From: Streptomyces sp. PCS3-D2 | Lineage (GTDB): Bacteria; Actinomycetota; Actinomycetes; Streptomycetales; Streptomycetaceae | Reading direction: 5' to 3' | Assembly (NCBI RefSeq): GCF_000612545.2 | Contig: NZ_CP097800.1 | Span: 4,340,501-4,404,500, forward strand | DNA length: 64,000 nt | Part shown: piece by piece, positions 1-7,571 of the stretch | Numbering within the stretch: the stretch's first letter is position 1 | How the letters are laid out: the number at the start of each line of letters is the position of its first letter | The notes under the pieces: generated by a model | Database searches by the model: none | The model's input: only the letters and a program-made list of their open reading frames with translations | What the model was told of the DNA's origin: nothing | Position numbers and translations under genes: made by a program

Positions 1-472
1 CGCCGGACTCGGTGACGAGCAGGCCCGGGGCGACGACCTTGCGCAGGCGGGAGGCGTAGGTGCGGATGGTGGCGAGGGCCTGCTGCGGCGGGTCCTCGCC
101 CCAGATGGCGTCGATCAGTTCGGGTGCGGTGGCGGTGCGGCCGTCGCGCAGCAGGAGTGCGGCGAGCAGGGCGCGTTGCTGGGGGGTGCCGGAGGGCAGG
201 GCCTCGCCGCCCCGCCAGGCGCGTACGGGCCCGAGGACGGCGAACCGCGACTCGCCCGCCGTGCCGCCTGCGACGGTCTCGGCGGTCTCGGCGGTCGGGG
301 CAGGCCCGGTGGTGCCGCTAGCGGTGGTGGCGTGCCTCTCGCCGGACGCGGCGGCGACCGTCGGCGGTACGGGACCGGCGGGGCGGGCGGCGGTGCCGGC
401 TTCGGACGCGGCGGCAGCCGCACGGGCCTCGGGGTGTTTGCGCGGGTGAGGGATGGCCGGTACGCCGTCCAT
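1..472 (-). CDS. AfsR/SARP-family transcriptional regulator, N-terminal part only
   Basis: The gene reads leftwards and its 3' part lies outside the window; about 157 N-terminal residues are visible. The first 75 or so residues are a low-complexity Ala/Pro/Thr-rich leader. Then comes the winged-helix DNA-binding domain of the OmpR/SARP type, recognised by FAVLGPVRAWRGGE, TPQQRALLAALLL, LIDAIWGEDPP and TIRTYASRLRKV, the classic order in AfsR, RedD and related activators. The bacterial transcriptional activation domain and any NB-ARC or TPR part would follow outside. The ATG at 472 is preceded by AGGGGGA on the minus strand. Such proteins activate secondary-metabolite or other operons. The gene is divergent from the amidohydrolase at 603, so it shares the intergenic region that holds the palindrome at 567-581. 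The family is secure; the target is unknown. Confidence 0.85.
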   Translation of the reverse strand, partial: MDGVPAIPHPRKHPEARAAAAASEAGTAARPAGPVPPTVAAASGERHATTASGTTGPAPTAETAETVAGGTAGESRFAVLGPVRAWRGGEALPSGTPQQRALLAALLLRDGRTATAPELIDAIWGEDPPQQALATIRTYASRLRKVVAPGLLVTESG

Positions 473-566
473 CTGTCGTCCCCCTGCCTTCCGTCGGTGT
501 AAGGGTCAGTCTGCCCTGTCTGCGCGCACACGTCAGCCCGTCCATGACCGATCCCGGACCAACTAG

Positions 567-581
567 CTGACGGTTCGTCAG
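567..581. promoter_or_regulatory. Perfect palindromic operator CTGACG-GTT-CGTCAG (site 1)
   Basis: Two perfect 6-bp arms flank a 3-bp spacer, 21 bp upstream of the amidohydrolase ATG. A TANNNT hexamer (TACCGT, 590-595) follows 7 nt before that ATG, so the palindrome would cover the promoter core, which suits repression. The same palindrome recurs at 7495, 9386, 32594 and (one mismatch) 35445. The spacing and size fit a TetR-type dimer site; that assignment is inference. Confidence 0.75.
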
Positions 582-602
582 ATCAGCGCTACCGTATGAG
601 CC

Positions 603-1835
603 ATGGAGACCTTCCCCAAGATCATCTCGGTGGACGACCACACGGTTGAACCTCCCCACGTCTGGAGGGACCGGCTCCCGTCCAGGTACCGCGACACCGG
701 CCCCCGCGTCGTCCGTGCCCCGCTGAAGGAAATGACCTTCCTCGGCGGCAAGTTCGCCCCGGTCATGGGGGCCGCGGGCGACGACGGCCCGATCGGCGAC
801 TGGTGGGTGTACGAGGACCTGCACCGGCCGCTCACCCGGCTCGACACCGCCGTCGGGTACGACCGCGACGAGATCACCCTGGAAGTCATCACCTACGAGC
901 AGATGCGCCCCGGCTCCTTCTCGGTTCCCGAGCGGCTCGCCGACATGGACGTCAACCATGTCCAGTCGGCCCTCTGCTTCCCGACCTTCCCCCGCTTCTG
1001 CGGCCAGACCTTCACCGAGGCCAAGGACCGTGAGCTGGGGCTCCTGTGCGTACGGGCCTACAACGACTGGATGGTGGAGGAGTGGTGCGGCCCCGACGCC
1101 CGGGGCCGGCTCATCCCGCTCACCCTCATCCCGCTCTGGGACGCCCGGCTGGCCGCCGAGGAGGTCCGCCGCAACGCGGCGCGCGGCGTGCGCGCGGTCG
1201 CCTTCTCGGAGATACCCCCGCACCTGGGCCTGCCGTCCGTGCACACCGACGAGTGGGATCCCTTCCTTCGGGCGTGCGACGAGACCGGCACGGTCATCGC
1301 CATGCACATCGGCTCCTCGTCCCGGATGCCGTCCACCTCCGCGGACGCCCCGCCCGCGGTCGGCTCCACCATCACCTTCGCCAACTGCTGTTTCTCCATG
1401 GTCGACTGGCTGATGAGCGGCAAGTTCGAGCGCTTCCCCCATCTGAAGATCATGTACGCGGAGGGCCAGATCGGCTGGATCCCGTACATCCTCGAACGCG
1501 CGGACGTGGTCTGGGAGGAGAACCGCGGCTGGGGCGGGGTCGCCGACAAGGTGCTCCGTCCGCCGTCCGAGCTCTTCGCGGGGCACGTCTTCGGCTGCTT
1601 CTTCGACGACGCCTTCGGTCTGCAGAACCTCGACGCGATCGGCGCCGGCAACGTCCTCTACGAGACGGACTACCCCCACTCCGACTCCACCTGGCCGAAG
1701 TCGCGCGAGGTCGGGGAGGCGCAGATGGGGCACCTGGCGCCGGACACGGTGGACCGCATCGTGCGCGGCAACGCGATCGACCTGCTCGGCCTGACCCCGG
1801 ACGGCCTGTGGGCGGGACCGGGTTCGGGCGGCTGA
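603..1835 (+). CDS. Amidohydrolase-2 family TIM-barrel metal hydrolase or decarboxylase
   Basis: A 410-residue cytosolic protein of the COG2159 amidohydrolase-2 family, which includes aminocarboxymuconate-semialdehyde decarboxylase and related metal-dependent decarboxylases and hydrolases. Visible marks are the N-terminal metal-site strand IISVDDHTVEPP, a histidine strand VIAMHIGSSSRM near residue 235 and the C-terminal ETDYPHSDSTWPKS near residue 355, where the conserved aspartate follows a typical TDYPH stretch. Length is normal for the family. The start at 603 has no clear Shine-Dalgarno sequence but lies 7 nt after a TACCGT hexamer, as in a leaderless mRNA. The operator at 567-581 puts it in the same putative regulon as the F420-type oxidoreductases at 7.6 and 9.4 kb. 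The substrate cannot be read from the sequence. Confidence 0.85.
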   Translation: METFPKIISVDDHTVEPPHVWRDRLPSRYRDTGPRVVRAPLKEMTFLGGKFAPVMGAAGDDGPIGDWWVYEDLHRPLTRLDTAVGYDRDEITLEVITYEQMRPGSFSVPERLADMDVNHVQSALCFPTFPRFCGQTFTEAKDRELGLLCVRAYNDWMVEEWCGPDARGRLIPLTLIPLWDARLAAEEVRRNAARGVRAVAFSEIPPHLGLPSVHTDEWDPFLRACDETGTVIAMHIGSSSRMPSTSADAPPAVGSTITFANCCFSMVDWLMSGKFERFPHLKIMYAEGQIGWIPYILERADVVWEENRGWGGVADKVLRPPSELFAGHVFGCFFDDAFGLQNLDAIGAGNVLYETDYPHSDSTWPKSREVGEAQMGHLAPDTVDRIVRGNAIDLLGLTPDGLWAGPGSGG

Positions 1836-1845
1836 CCCCGGTCGG

Positions 1846-3102
1846 TCAGGCCGGTGTCCGGCGGGCCGTGACCCCGCCCGTGCCCTCGCCCTCGCCCGCG
1901 TCCGTGTCCGTGTCCGCCGGCACGGTCACGAGCAGGAACGAGACGGCCAGGCCGGCCGCTGCGACGGCCGGCAGCAGCAGCGTGACGTCCACGAGGGCGA
2001 CGAGCCCGGCGCCCAGGGCCAGGGCCAGCGCGTTCGGTACGAAGACCAGGGTGTTGGCGGTGGCGGCGGTCCGGCCCACGGCGGAGTCCGGCACCTCGCG
2101 CTGCACGGCGGTCAGCACGGTGATCAGCACGCACGGCAGGCCCGCGCCGATCAGCGCGCTGCACACCAGGGCCGCGGCCTCGTACGGCAGCGCCCGCCCG
2201 CCGCACCCCAGCGCGAACAGGGCGGTGCCGGCCGCCGCGAACACGCGTGCCGGCAGGCGCCGCAGCAGCGGGCCCGCGACCAGCCCGCTCAGGACCGAAC
2301 CCGCACCCTGCACCGCGTACAGCACCCCCACGTGGGCGGGCGGCCGGCCGAGGACATCGTCGGCGACCGCGTAGACCAGCGCGCCGTTGATCCCGGCCAG
2401 GAACATCACGGCGGCGGCGGCCGACACCAGCGGGCGCAGCACCGGTGAACCCCACAGCTGCCGGCCGCCTTCCAGGGCCCGGGCGAAGCCGCCCGCCCGG
2501 GGCCCCGTGCGCTCGGGTGCGTCCCGGTCCACCCGCAGCAGCAGGAACAGGCCCGCCGCCAGTGCGAACGTCACCGCGTCGAGCAGGGCCACCGAGGCCC
2601 CGCCGAACCGGGTGAACAGGGCGGCGCCCGCCAGCGGCGCGAGGAGCTTCATGCTCTCGGCGGCCGTCATCCGCAACCCGTTGAAGTCGCCGAGGAGGCG
2701 GACGTCGACCGCCCTCGCCACCAGGGCGGCCTCGGCGGCCTCGTGGAGCGTGCCACAGAGCCCGTAGACGAGGAGCACGGCGAAGAGCAACCACACCCGG
2801 GAGGCCGAGTCGACGAGACACAGGGCGGGCAGCAGCGCGGCCATCACGAGGCAGGCGGCCACCAGCAGGGCCCGCCGCGGCAGCCGGTCGGCGAGCACTC
2901 CCAGCGCCGGCCCGGCGAGCACCGGCGCCCACAGGGCGAACACCGTCAGGGCCGCGAGGCTGTCCGATCCGGTGAGCGACTTCACCCAGACCCCGGCCAC
3001 CAGCCACATCGCCGTCGTGCCGAACCCGGACACCACCACCCCGAGCAGGTAGAGGCCCGCATTGCGGTCCCGCAGGACCCGTCCGCTTCCCCCATCGCGC
3101 AT
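1846..3102 (-). CDS. MFS transporter
   Basis: A 418-residue integral membrane protein with about twelve hydrophobic segments. It belongs to the major facilitator superfamily, closest in style to the MFS_3/EntS-like exporters. The loop after the second helix reads GVLADRLPRRALL, the usual MFS loop 2-3 signature. The acidic C-terminal tail after the last helix is low complexity. It starts at 3102, divergent from the secreted protease at 3283, and its stop lies 10 bp from the stop of the amidohydrolase, so the two genes converge. It is not preceded by the CTGACG palindrome and I see no link to that regulon. The transported compound is unknown; drug or metabolite efflux is the usual role. Confidence 0.85.
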   Translation of the reverse strand: MRDGGSGRVLRDRNAGLYLLGVVVSGFGTTAMWLVAGVWVKSLTGSDSLAALTVFALWAPVLAGPALGVLADRLPRRALLVAACLVMAALLPALCLVDSASRVWLLFAVLLVYGLCGTLHEAAEAALVARAVDVRLLGDFNGLRMTAAESMKLLAPLAGAALFTRFGGASVALLDAVTFALAAGLFLLLRVDRDAPERTGPRAGGFARALEGGRQLWGSPVLRPLVSAAAAVMFLAGINGALVYAVADDVLGRPPAHVGVLYAVQGAGSVLSGLVAGPLLRRLPARVFAAAGTALFALGCGGRALPYEAAALVCSALIGAGLPCVLITVLTAVQREVPDSAVGRTAATANTLVFVPNALALALGAGLVALVDVTLLLPAVAAAGLAVSFLLVTVPADTDTDAGEGEGTGGVTARRTPA

Positions 3103-3282
3103 GGTGCCAGCGTGCTTCTAAGGCATGCCCGCGCGGATCGGGCACCTGCCCTACACAGGCGGGCGCGGCGGAGCTGGCGCCGTGCGGGCGGTGACGGGCC
3201 GGTCACACAGGGGTCGTCGGGCGCCTTGCCGCCGGGCCCGCGGCCGGGGCATGCTTCGCCAGGGCACAGCGGAAGGATCATC

Positions 3283-4152
3283 ATGCCGGTGGACAGGCGG
3301 AACGTCGTGACGGCACTGCTGTGCGCGGTGGCGGCCCTGGGCGCCTCCGCCGCGGTGGCGAAGCTCGCGCCGCCCCCCGAGGCGTCCGCTCCGGCGCGGG
3401 CCGGGGCCGCGCAGTCCACTCCCTCGCCCACGGCCTCCTCGCGCTCGCACGTGCCGAAGCCGCAGCTGTCCGCCCAGCCCGGGACCACCCTGCCGCCGGC
3501 CGTCACGCCCCCGCCCGGCGGGCCCGCCGCCTTCACCGGCGCCCTGTTCACCAACGGCCTGGACAGCGACCACTTCTGCACCGCCACCGTGGTGCACAGC
3601 CCCGGACGCAACCTCATCGTCACCGCCGGGCACTGCCTGCTCGCCGGGCAGCAGGGCGACGGGACCGCGGTCTTCGCGCCGGCCTACGCCAACGACACCG
3701 CCCCGTACGGCACCTGGAAGATCGAGGAGGTCTTCGAGGACGACCGCTGGGCCGAGGGCACCGACGACGACTACGACCTCGCCTTCGCCACGCTCGCCCC
3801 CGACGCCCAGGGCCGTGAGATCGAGGACGTGACGGGCGCGGCCGTGCTGGACACCACCGGCCGGGCCGGTGAGGAGGTCACCGTCACCGGCTATCCCGCC
3901 GATCGCAAGATCCCCCGTACCTGCACGGCGACCGCCGTCCGCGAGAGCGCGACCCAGCAGCGCTTCGACTGCGCGGACTTCCCGGGTGGCACCAGCGGCA
4001 GCGCGTGGATCGCAGGCGACGGCCGGATCATCGGAATCCTCACGGGCGGGGATACCGACGACGTCTCGACCAGCACGGTGCTGGGGGAGTACGCGGCCTC
4101 CCTCTACGCCAAGGCCACATCCGGGGCGCCCGCCAACACGCCACGACACTAG
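3283..4152 (+). CDS. Secreted trypsin-like serine protease
   Basis: A 289-residue protein with an N-terminal signal peptide (hydrophobic core VVTALLCAVAALGASAAVA) and a Ser/Pro/Ala-rich linker to about residue 85. A chymotrypsin-fold domain follows. The catalytic triad is visible: His117 in TAGHC, Asp165 in DYDLAF and Ser238 in GGTSGSAW. The V8/glutamyl-endopeptidase-like GTSGS form replaces the GDSGG of true trypsins. The ATG at 3283 is preceded by GGAAGGA; longer in-frame extensions upstream lack coding character. It is divergent from the MFS gene. An IS701-family element is inserted in the CTAG that contains the stop codon: the TAG is kept at the left junction and duplicated at the right one, so the protein is intact but has lost its native downstream sequence and any terminator. 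Confidence 0.9.
   Translation: MPVDRRNVVTALLCAVAALGASAAVAKLAPPPEASAPARAGAAQSTPSPTASSRSHVPKPQLSAQPGTTLPPAVTPPPGGPAAFTGALFTNGLDSDHFCTATVVHSPGRNLIVTAGHCLLAGQQGDGTAVFAPAYANDTAPYGTWKIEEVFEDDRWAEGTDDDYDLAFATLAPDAQGREIEDVTGAAVLDTTGRAGEEVTVTGYPADRKIPRTCTATAVRESATQQRFDCADFPGGTSGSAWIAGDGRIIGILTGGDTDDVSTSTVLGEYAASLYAKATSGAPANTPRH
4149..4152. repeat. Target-site duplication CTAG, left copy
   Basis: CTAG here and at 5595-5598 flank the insertion sequence. A 4-bp CTAG duplication is the known target pattern of the IS701 family. The last three bases are the protease stop codon. Confidence 0.85.
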
Positions 4153-4170
4153 TAGGGCTTGGTCAGGTTC
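4153..4170 (+). repeat. Left terminal inverted repeat of the IS701-family element
   Basis: TAGGGCTTGGTCAGGTTC pairs with the right end, which read on the minus strand is TAGTGCTTGGTCAGGTCC; the mismatches are at positions 4 and 17. Confidence 0.85.
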
Positions 4171-4217
4171 AGTCTTTGGTGGCGTGTCCAGTTGAGTGGC
4201 TGTGTCGTTGATCGGGT

Positions 4218-5483
4218 GTGACGCCTGAGGACTTGGCCGCGGTGCGGTGTGATCTGGAGGATTTCGCGGCGGAGGTTTTCGAGCCGTTCGCGCGGAATGA
4301 TCAGCGTCGGTGGGGGCGGGTCTACCTGCGTGGGCTGCTGACCGACGGGCAGCGCAAGTCGGTCGAGCCGATGGCCGCCCGGCTGGGCGAGGACGGGAAC
4401 CGTCAGGCCCTGGCCCACTTCATCACCACCAGTCCGTGGGATCCGGCGCATGTGCGGGCCCGGCTGGCCTGGAGGATGGAAAGGGCGATCCGGCCCACCG
4501 TGCTGGTCTTCGACGACACCGGGTTCCTCAAGGACGGCAATGCCTCGGCGTGTGTGTCGCGGCAGTACACCGGCACCGCGGGCAAGGTCACCAACTGCCA
4601 GGTGGGCGTCTCCCTGCACATGGCTTCGGATCATGCCTCGGCGGCGGTCGACTGGCGGCTGTTCCTGCCCGAGACCTGGGCGCCCGGGTCGGTGAAGGCG
4701 GATCCGGACAAGGTCGCCCGCCGCACCGCCTGCGGTATCCCCGACGACATCGGGCATGTGGAGAAATGGCAGCTGGCCCTGGACATGCTGGATGAGACCC
4801 GCTCGTGGGGCATCGAGGTGCCGCTGGCCATTGCGGACGCCGGATACGGCGACGCCGCGGCCTTCCGGCACGGCCTGCAGGCCCGCGGCCTCAACTACGT
4901 CGTGGGCATCTCCACCACCCTCTCGGCCCAGCCCGGCCCCGCGGTGCCGGTCGCCGAGCCGTACTCCGGGACCGGGCGCCCGCCGGTGGCGAAGTACCCC
5001 GACAAGCCGCAGTCGGTGAAACAGCTGGTCATCGCGGCCGGCCGGAAGGCGGCGAAGCCGGTGCAGTGGCGTGAGGGATCCCGGCCCGGCACGGGCCGCA
5101 GCGGCTTCAAGCGGATGTACTCGCGGTTCGTGGCCTTGCGGATCCGGCCTGCCGGACGCGAGGTCCGCCAGACTGTTGACGGACCGGAACTGCCGGAGTG
5201 CTGGCTCCTGGCCGAGTGGCCAGCAGGCCAGGCCGAGCCGGTCCAGTTCTGGCTCTCCGACCTGCCCGCCGACACCCCGCTGACCACCCTGGTCCGCCTG
5301 GCCAAGCTCCGCTGGCGCATCGAACACGACTACCGCGAGATGAAGCAGGCCCTGGGCCTGGCCCACTTCGAGGGCCGCACCTGGAACGGCTGGCACCACC
5401 ACGTCACCCTCGTCTCCGTCGCGCACGCCTTCTGCACCCTGCAACGACTGGCCAGAGCCCCAAAAGACACGGCGCTGGCCTGA
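4218..5483 (+). CDS. IS701-family DDE transposase; C-terminal tail in the -1 frame
   Basis: A 421-residue transposase that cuts and joins the element ends. The DDE pattern is visible: Asp99/100 in LVFDDTGFLKDG, Asp207 in IADAGYGD and Glu369 in LRWRIEHDYREMKQ. The zero-frame product ends at the TGA at 5481-5483. Directly before it, the bases C-CCA-AAA (about 5459-5465) form a canonical X-XXY-YYZ slippery heptamer in the zero frame. A -1 slip there leads into a frame open to 5584 that encodes LTLYRIIRELQ and ACPTCHRDIPTP, which resembles the usual C-terminus of this family; the -1 stop lies inside the right inverted repeat. So this is either a programmed frameshift or a small deletion. The short form keeps the whole catalytic core. 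Confidence 0.88.
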   Translation: MTPEDLAAVRCDLEDFAAEVFEPFARNDQRRWGRVYLRGLLTDGQRKSVEPMAARLGEDGNRQALAHFITTSPWDPAHVRARLAWRMERAIRPTVLVFDDTGFLKDGNASACVSRQYTGTAGKVTNCQVGVSLHMASDHASAAVDWRLFLPETWAPGSVKADPDKVARRTACGIPDDIGHVEKWQLALDMLDETRSWGIEVPLAIADAGYGDAAAFRHGLQARGLNYVVGISTTLSAQPGPAVPVAEPYSGTGRPPVAKYPDKPQSVKQLVIAAGRKAAKPVQWREGSRPGTGRSGFKRMYSRFVALRIRPAGREVRQTVDGPELPECWLLAEWPAGQAEPVQFWLSDLPADTPLTTLVRLAKLRWRIEHDYREMKQALGLAHFEGRTWNGWHHHVTLVSVAHAFCTLQRLARAPKDTALA

Positions 5484-5576
5484 CCCTCTACCGGATCATC
5501 CGCGAGCTACAAACCCTTCTCGCGACATGGAACGGCGCCTGCCCCACCTGTCACCGCGACATACCCACCCCAATAC

Positions 5577-5594
5577 GGACCTGACCAAGCACTA
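5577..5594 (-). repeat. Right terminal inverted repeat of the IS701-family element
   Basis: It matches the left end at 16 of 18 positions and contains the TGA (5582-5584) that ends the -1 frame extension of the transposase. CTAG follows at 5595-5598 as the second target copy. Confidence 0.85.
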
Positions 5595-5606
5595 CTAGGG
5601 CGCGGG

Positions 5607-6050
5607 TCAGGCCAGCAGGCCCAGGTGGACCGGTTCGGGCGGGGTGTCCCTGAGCAGGTCCGACAGGCGGGGCGGCCAGACCGGTTCACCCAGGGTGGCC
5701 AGGCGCTGCGCGGAGAGCCACTGCCAGTGGATGCCGGGCTCCTCCAGGACCGGCTCCCGGTGCGGGCCCGTGGTGAGGTAGATGTGCTCGTGCTGGCGCA
5801 CCGGTACGCCCTGGTGGGTGAAGTCGTGCTCCCAGGTGCACAGCAGGCGCTCCGGCTCCAGGTCGGTCCACCCGGTCTCCTCGCGCAGCTCGCGCCGCAC
5901 GCACTCCTCGGGGCTCTCGCCGGGGTCGATACCGCCGCCGGGCGGCAGCCAGTGGATGCCCACCTCCACGTTGTCCTCGCGGAAGAGGAACACCGACCCG
6001 GTGGGGGACAGGATGACAACGCGCGCCGCGTGACGTGGAGTTCGCCTCAT
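5607..6050 (-). CDS. NUDIX hydrolase
   Basis: A 147-residue NUDIX-fold hydrolase, expected to cleave a nucleoside diphosphate linked to another moiety. The full NUDIX box spans residues 39-61 (G-x5-E-x7-R-E-L-x-E-E-x-G-W), with the core RRELREETGW. The length equals a stand-alone NUDIX domain. The frame is open further upstream to 6380, but that part is Ala/Arg-rich noise, so the ATG at 6050 (MRRTPRHAARVV) is chosen. Its 3' end lies 9 bp from the right copy of the IS target site; before the insertion it converged with the protease gene. The substrate is unknown. Confidence 0.88.
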   Translation of the reverse strand: MRRTPRHAARVVILSPTGSVFLFREDNVEVGIHWLPPGGGIDPGESPEECVRRELREETGWTDLEPERLLCTWEHDFTHQGVPVRQHEHIYLTTGPHREPVLEEPGIHWQWLSAQRLATLGEPVWPPRLSDLLRDTPPEPVHLGLLA

Positions 6051-6358
6051 CGATTCAGGGTACGTCGGTGATCGGCGCCGGGGGGCCGGCCCGCCGCTCC
6101 CCGTCCGCCCGCAGCCGCCCGCAGCCGACCGCTTCGCGGACACCGCCCGCGCTACTGCCCGCGCCCGCGCCCGCGCCACCGCCGGCGACCGGCGGGCCGC
6201 CCGGGCGGCCCGCCGGGCAGGTCCGCCGCCCGGGGCGCGGCGCCGAGCGGGCGTGGACCGCCGTGGCCGTGCCGCCGTGTCCGCTTCCCGGCGGGCCATA
6301 GGGCGCGCACATCGTGGACAAACCGGGTCTGAAGGTGCGTTGATGTACGGTCGGGTGA
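6051..6358. other. Divergent intergenic region, 308 bp, no gene
   Basis: It separates the NUDIX gene (minus) from the L,D-transpeptidase-like gene (plus). The middle is a GC-rich low-complexity stretch with repeats of CCGCGC. TACGGT at 6346-6351 lies 7 nt before the ATG at 6359, a plausible -10 element for a leaderless transcript. Confidence 0.5.
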
Positions 6359-7165
6359 ATGAGCAAGCACGCCCGAGCACGCTCCCGCCCCGTCCGTACG
6401 AACCGCCGTGCGGCCCGTCGCGTCGTCCTCGCCGCCACGCTCGGCCTGGTGGCCTTCACGGCCGGGTGGGTGTACGTGGCCCAGGATCCGGACCGGGCCG
6501 CGGGCGCGGCGGGGGCCACGGCGGACTCCCGTCCGCGGCCCGTGGACCGGGTGGTGCGCGACTCCCCGCGCTCGCCCCTGCAGGGCCTGACCGGTATCAG
6601 CGAGCAGACCCGGGCGCGGATCCCCGCCGAGTCCCGTCAGCTCATCCTGGTCACCGGCAGGGCGGCGGACTCCTCCGAGTCCACCGCCGCCCTGTACACC
6701 CGCCCCGAGGCCGGGGCGGACTGGGTCAAGGCCGCGAGCTGGCCGGCGCGCAACGGCGCCCGGGGCTGGTCGGCGGAGCGCACGTACGGCGACCTGACCT
6801 CGCCCCAGGGCGTCTTCGCGCTCACCGACGCGGGCGGCCTGCTGTCGCCGCCGCCGGGCACGCGGCTGCCGTACGACGAGGACCGGGCCTTCGTGGCCAC
6901 CGGCCGCGGTGTGAACGGGGAGTCCTTGGTGGGCTCCTTCGACTACGTCGTCGCCATCGACTTCAACCGCCGCCCGGGCCGCTCCCCGCTGGACCCGGTC
7001 AAGCCGGACGGCGAGGCCAAGGGCGGCAACATCTGGCTGCACGTGGACCACGACGGCCCCTCCCAGGGGTGCGTCGGCATCCCGAAGGAGGCCATGCGTA
7101 GGGTCCTGGAGACCCTGGACCCGGCGGCGAAGCCGGTCATCGTGATGGGTCCGGAAGGCTTCTGA
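6359..7165 (+). CDS. L,D-transpeptidase (YkuD-like) domain protein, membrane-anchored or secreted
   Basis: A 268-residue protein with a basic N-terminus, one hydrophobic segment (residues 20-42, RVVLAATLGLVAFTAGW) and an extracytoplasmic part. The C-terminus carries the YkuD/ErfK signature: His228 and His231 in WLHVDHDGPSQGCVGI, with the nucleophile Cys238. L,D-transpeptidases cross-link peptidoglycan stems or cleave and exchange D-amino acids. The N-terminal half of the mature region (residues 50-150) has no domain I can name. The start at 6359 is leaderless-like. It stands alone, divergent from the NUDIX gene. Confidence 0.82.
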   Translation: MSKHARARSRPVRTNRRAARRVVLAATLGLVAFTAGWVYVAQDPDRAAGAAGATADSRPRPVDRVVRDSPRSPLQGLTGISEQTRARIPAESRQLILVTGRAADSSESTAALYTRPEAGADWVKAASWPARNGARGWSAERTYGDLTSPQGVFALTDAGGLLSPPPGTRLPYDEDRAFVATGRGVNGESLVGSFDYVVAIDFNRRPGRSPLDPVKPDGEAKGGNIWLHVDHDGPSQGCVGIPKEAMRRVLETLDPAAKPVIVMGPEGF

Positions 7166-7190
7166 CGGGGCGACGGCGCAGCGCCGGCCG

Positions 7191-7448
7191 TCAGTCGCCG
7201 AGATCCAGGACGCCGACCGGCTCGCCCTCCCCGCGCTTGGGGAAGGTGGTGGCGACGATCGCCCCGTCGGGGCGTTCCGGCGGGGGTGGGTCGCGTGTCG
7301 GGCGTGTGTCGCGTCCCAGGTCTCGTGGCGCGCGAGGGTCGGTGCGGCGGGCGGGCGGGTCCAGGTCCACGTTGGTGATGCCTGGCAGGGAGGCCAGGTG
7401 CTCCGCCGGGCCGGGCCGGGCCTCGTGCCCGTAATCCGCGGACGCCGT
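7191..7448 (-). pseudogene. Possible remnant of an unidentified coding sequence
   Basis: On the minus strand about 85 codons ending at the TGA at 7191 have strongly G/C-biased third positions and a protein-like sequence (HLASLPGITNVDLDP, ending GEGEPVGVLDLGD). There is no ATG or GTG with a ribosome-binding site at a sensible place, and the 5' end dissolves into Pro-rich sequence next to the operator at 7495. I do not recognise a family. It could be the 3' remnant of a gene cut away by rearrangement, or chance coding bias. Confidence 0.25.
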
Positions 7449-7494
7449 GGGTCGGATTCGGTGGGGTGGGGGGCTGCGAGTCGCCTCCCTCTTG

Positions 7495-7511
7495 CCTGAC
7501 GATCCGTCAGG
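7495..7511. promoter_or_regulatory. Perfect palindromic operator CCTGACG-ATC-CGTCAGG (site 2)
   Basis: Perfect 7-bp arms with a 3-bp spacer, 60 bp upstream of the first LLM oxidoreductase. It is the same palindrome class as sites 1, 3, 4 and 5. Confidence 0.78.
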
Positions 7512-7571
7512 TACCACGATGGCCCGGCACCGGCAGGACGAATCGGCAGACGAAGGTGAGGCGGGTCCGCC

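Larger units (their letters stand above)
4153..5594 (+). mobile_element. IS701-family insertion sequence, 1442 bp
   Basis: The boundaries are set by 18-bp terminal inverted repeats (4153-4170 and 5577-5594, 16 of 18 matching) and flanking CTAG duplications. It contains one transposase gene, read left to right. Both ends and the duplications are intact, so the insertion looks fairly recent. Removing the element and one CTAG restores a simple junction between the protease and the NUDIX gene. Confidence 0.9.

Noticed and set aside
1-472. A secondary-metabolite cluster led by the AfsR/SARP gene
   Set aside because: No polyketide, peptide or terpene synthase is present in the window; the regulator alone does not support a cluster call.
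1846-3102. The MFS transporter as a member of the CTGACG regulon
   Set aside because: No palindrome of that type lies in the 180-bp region upstream of its start.
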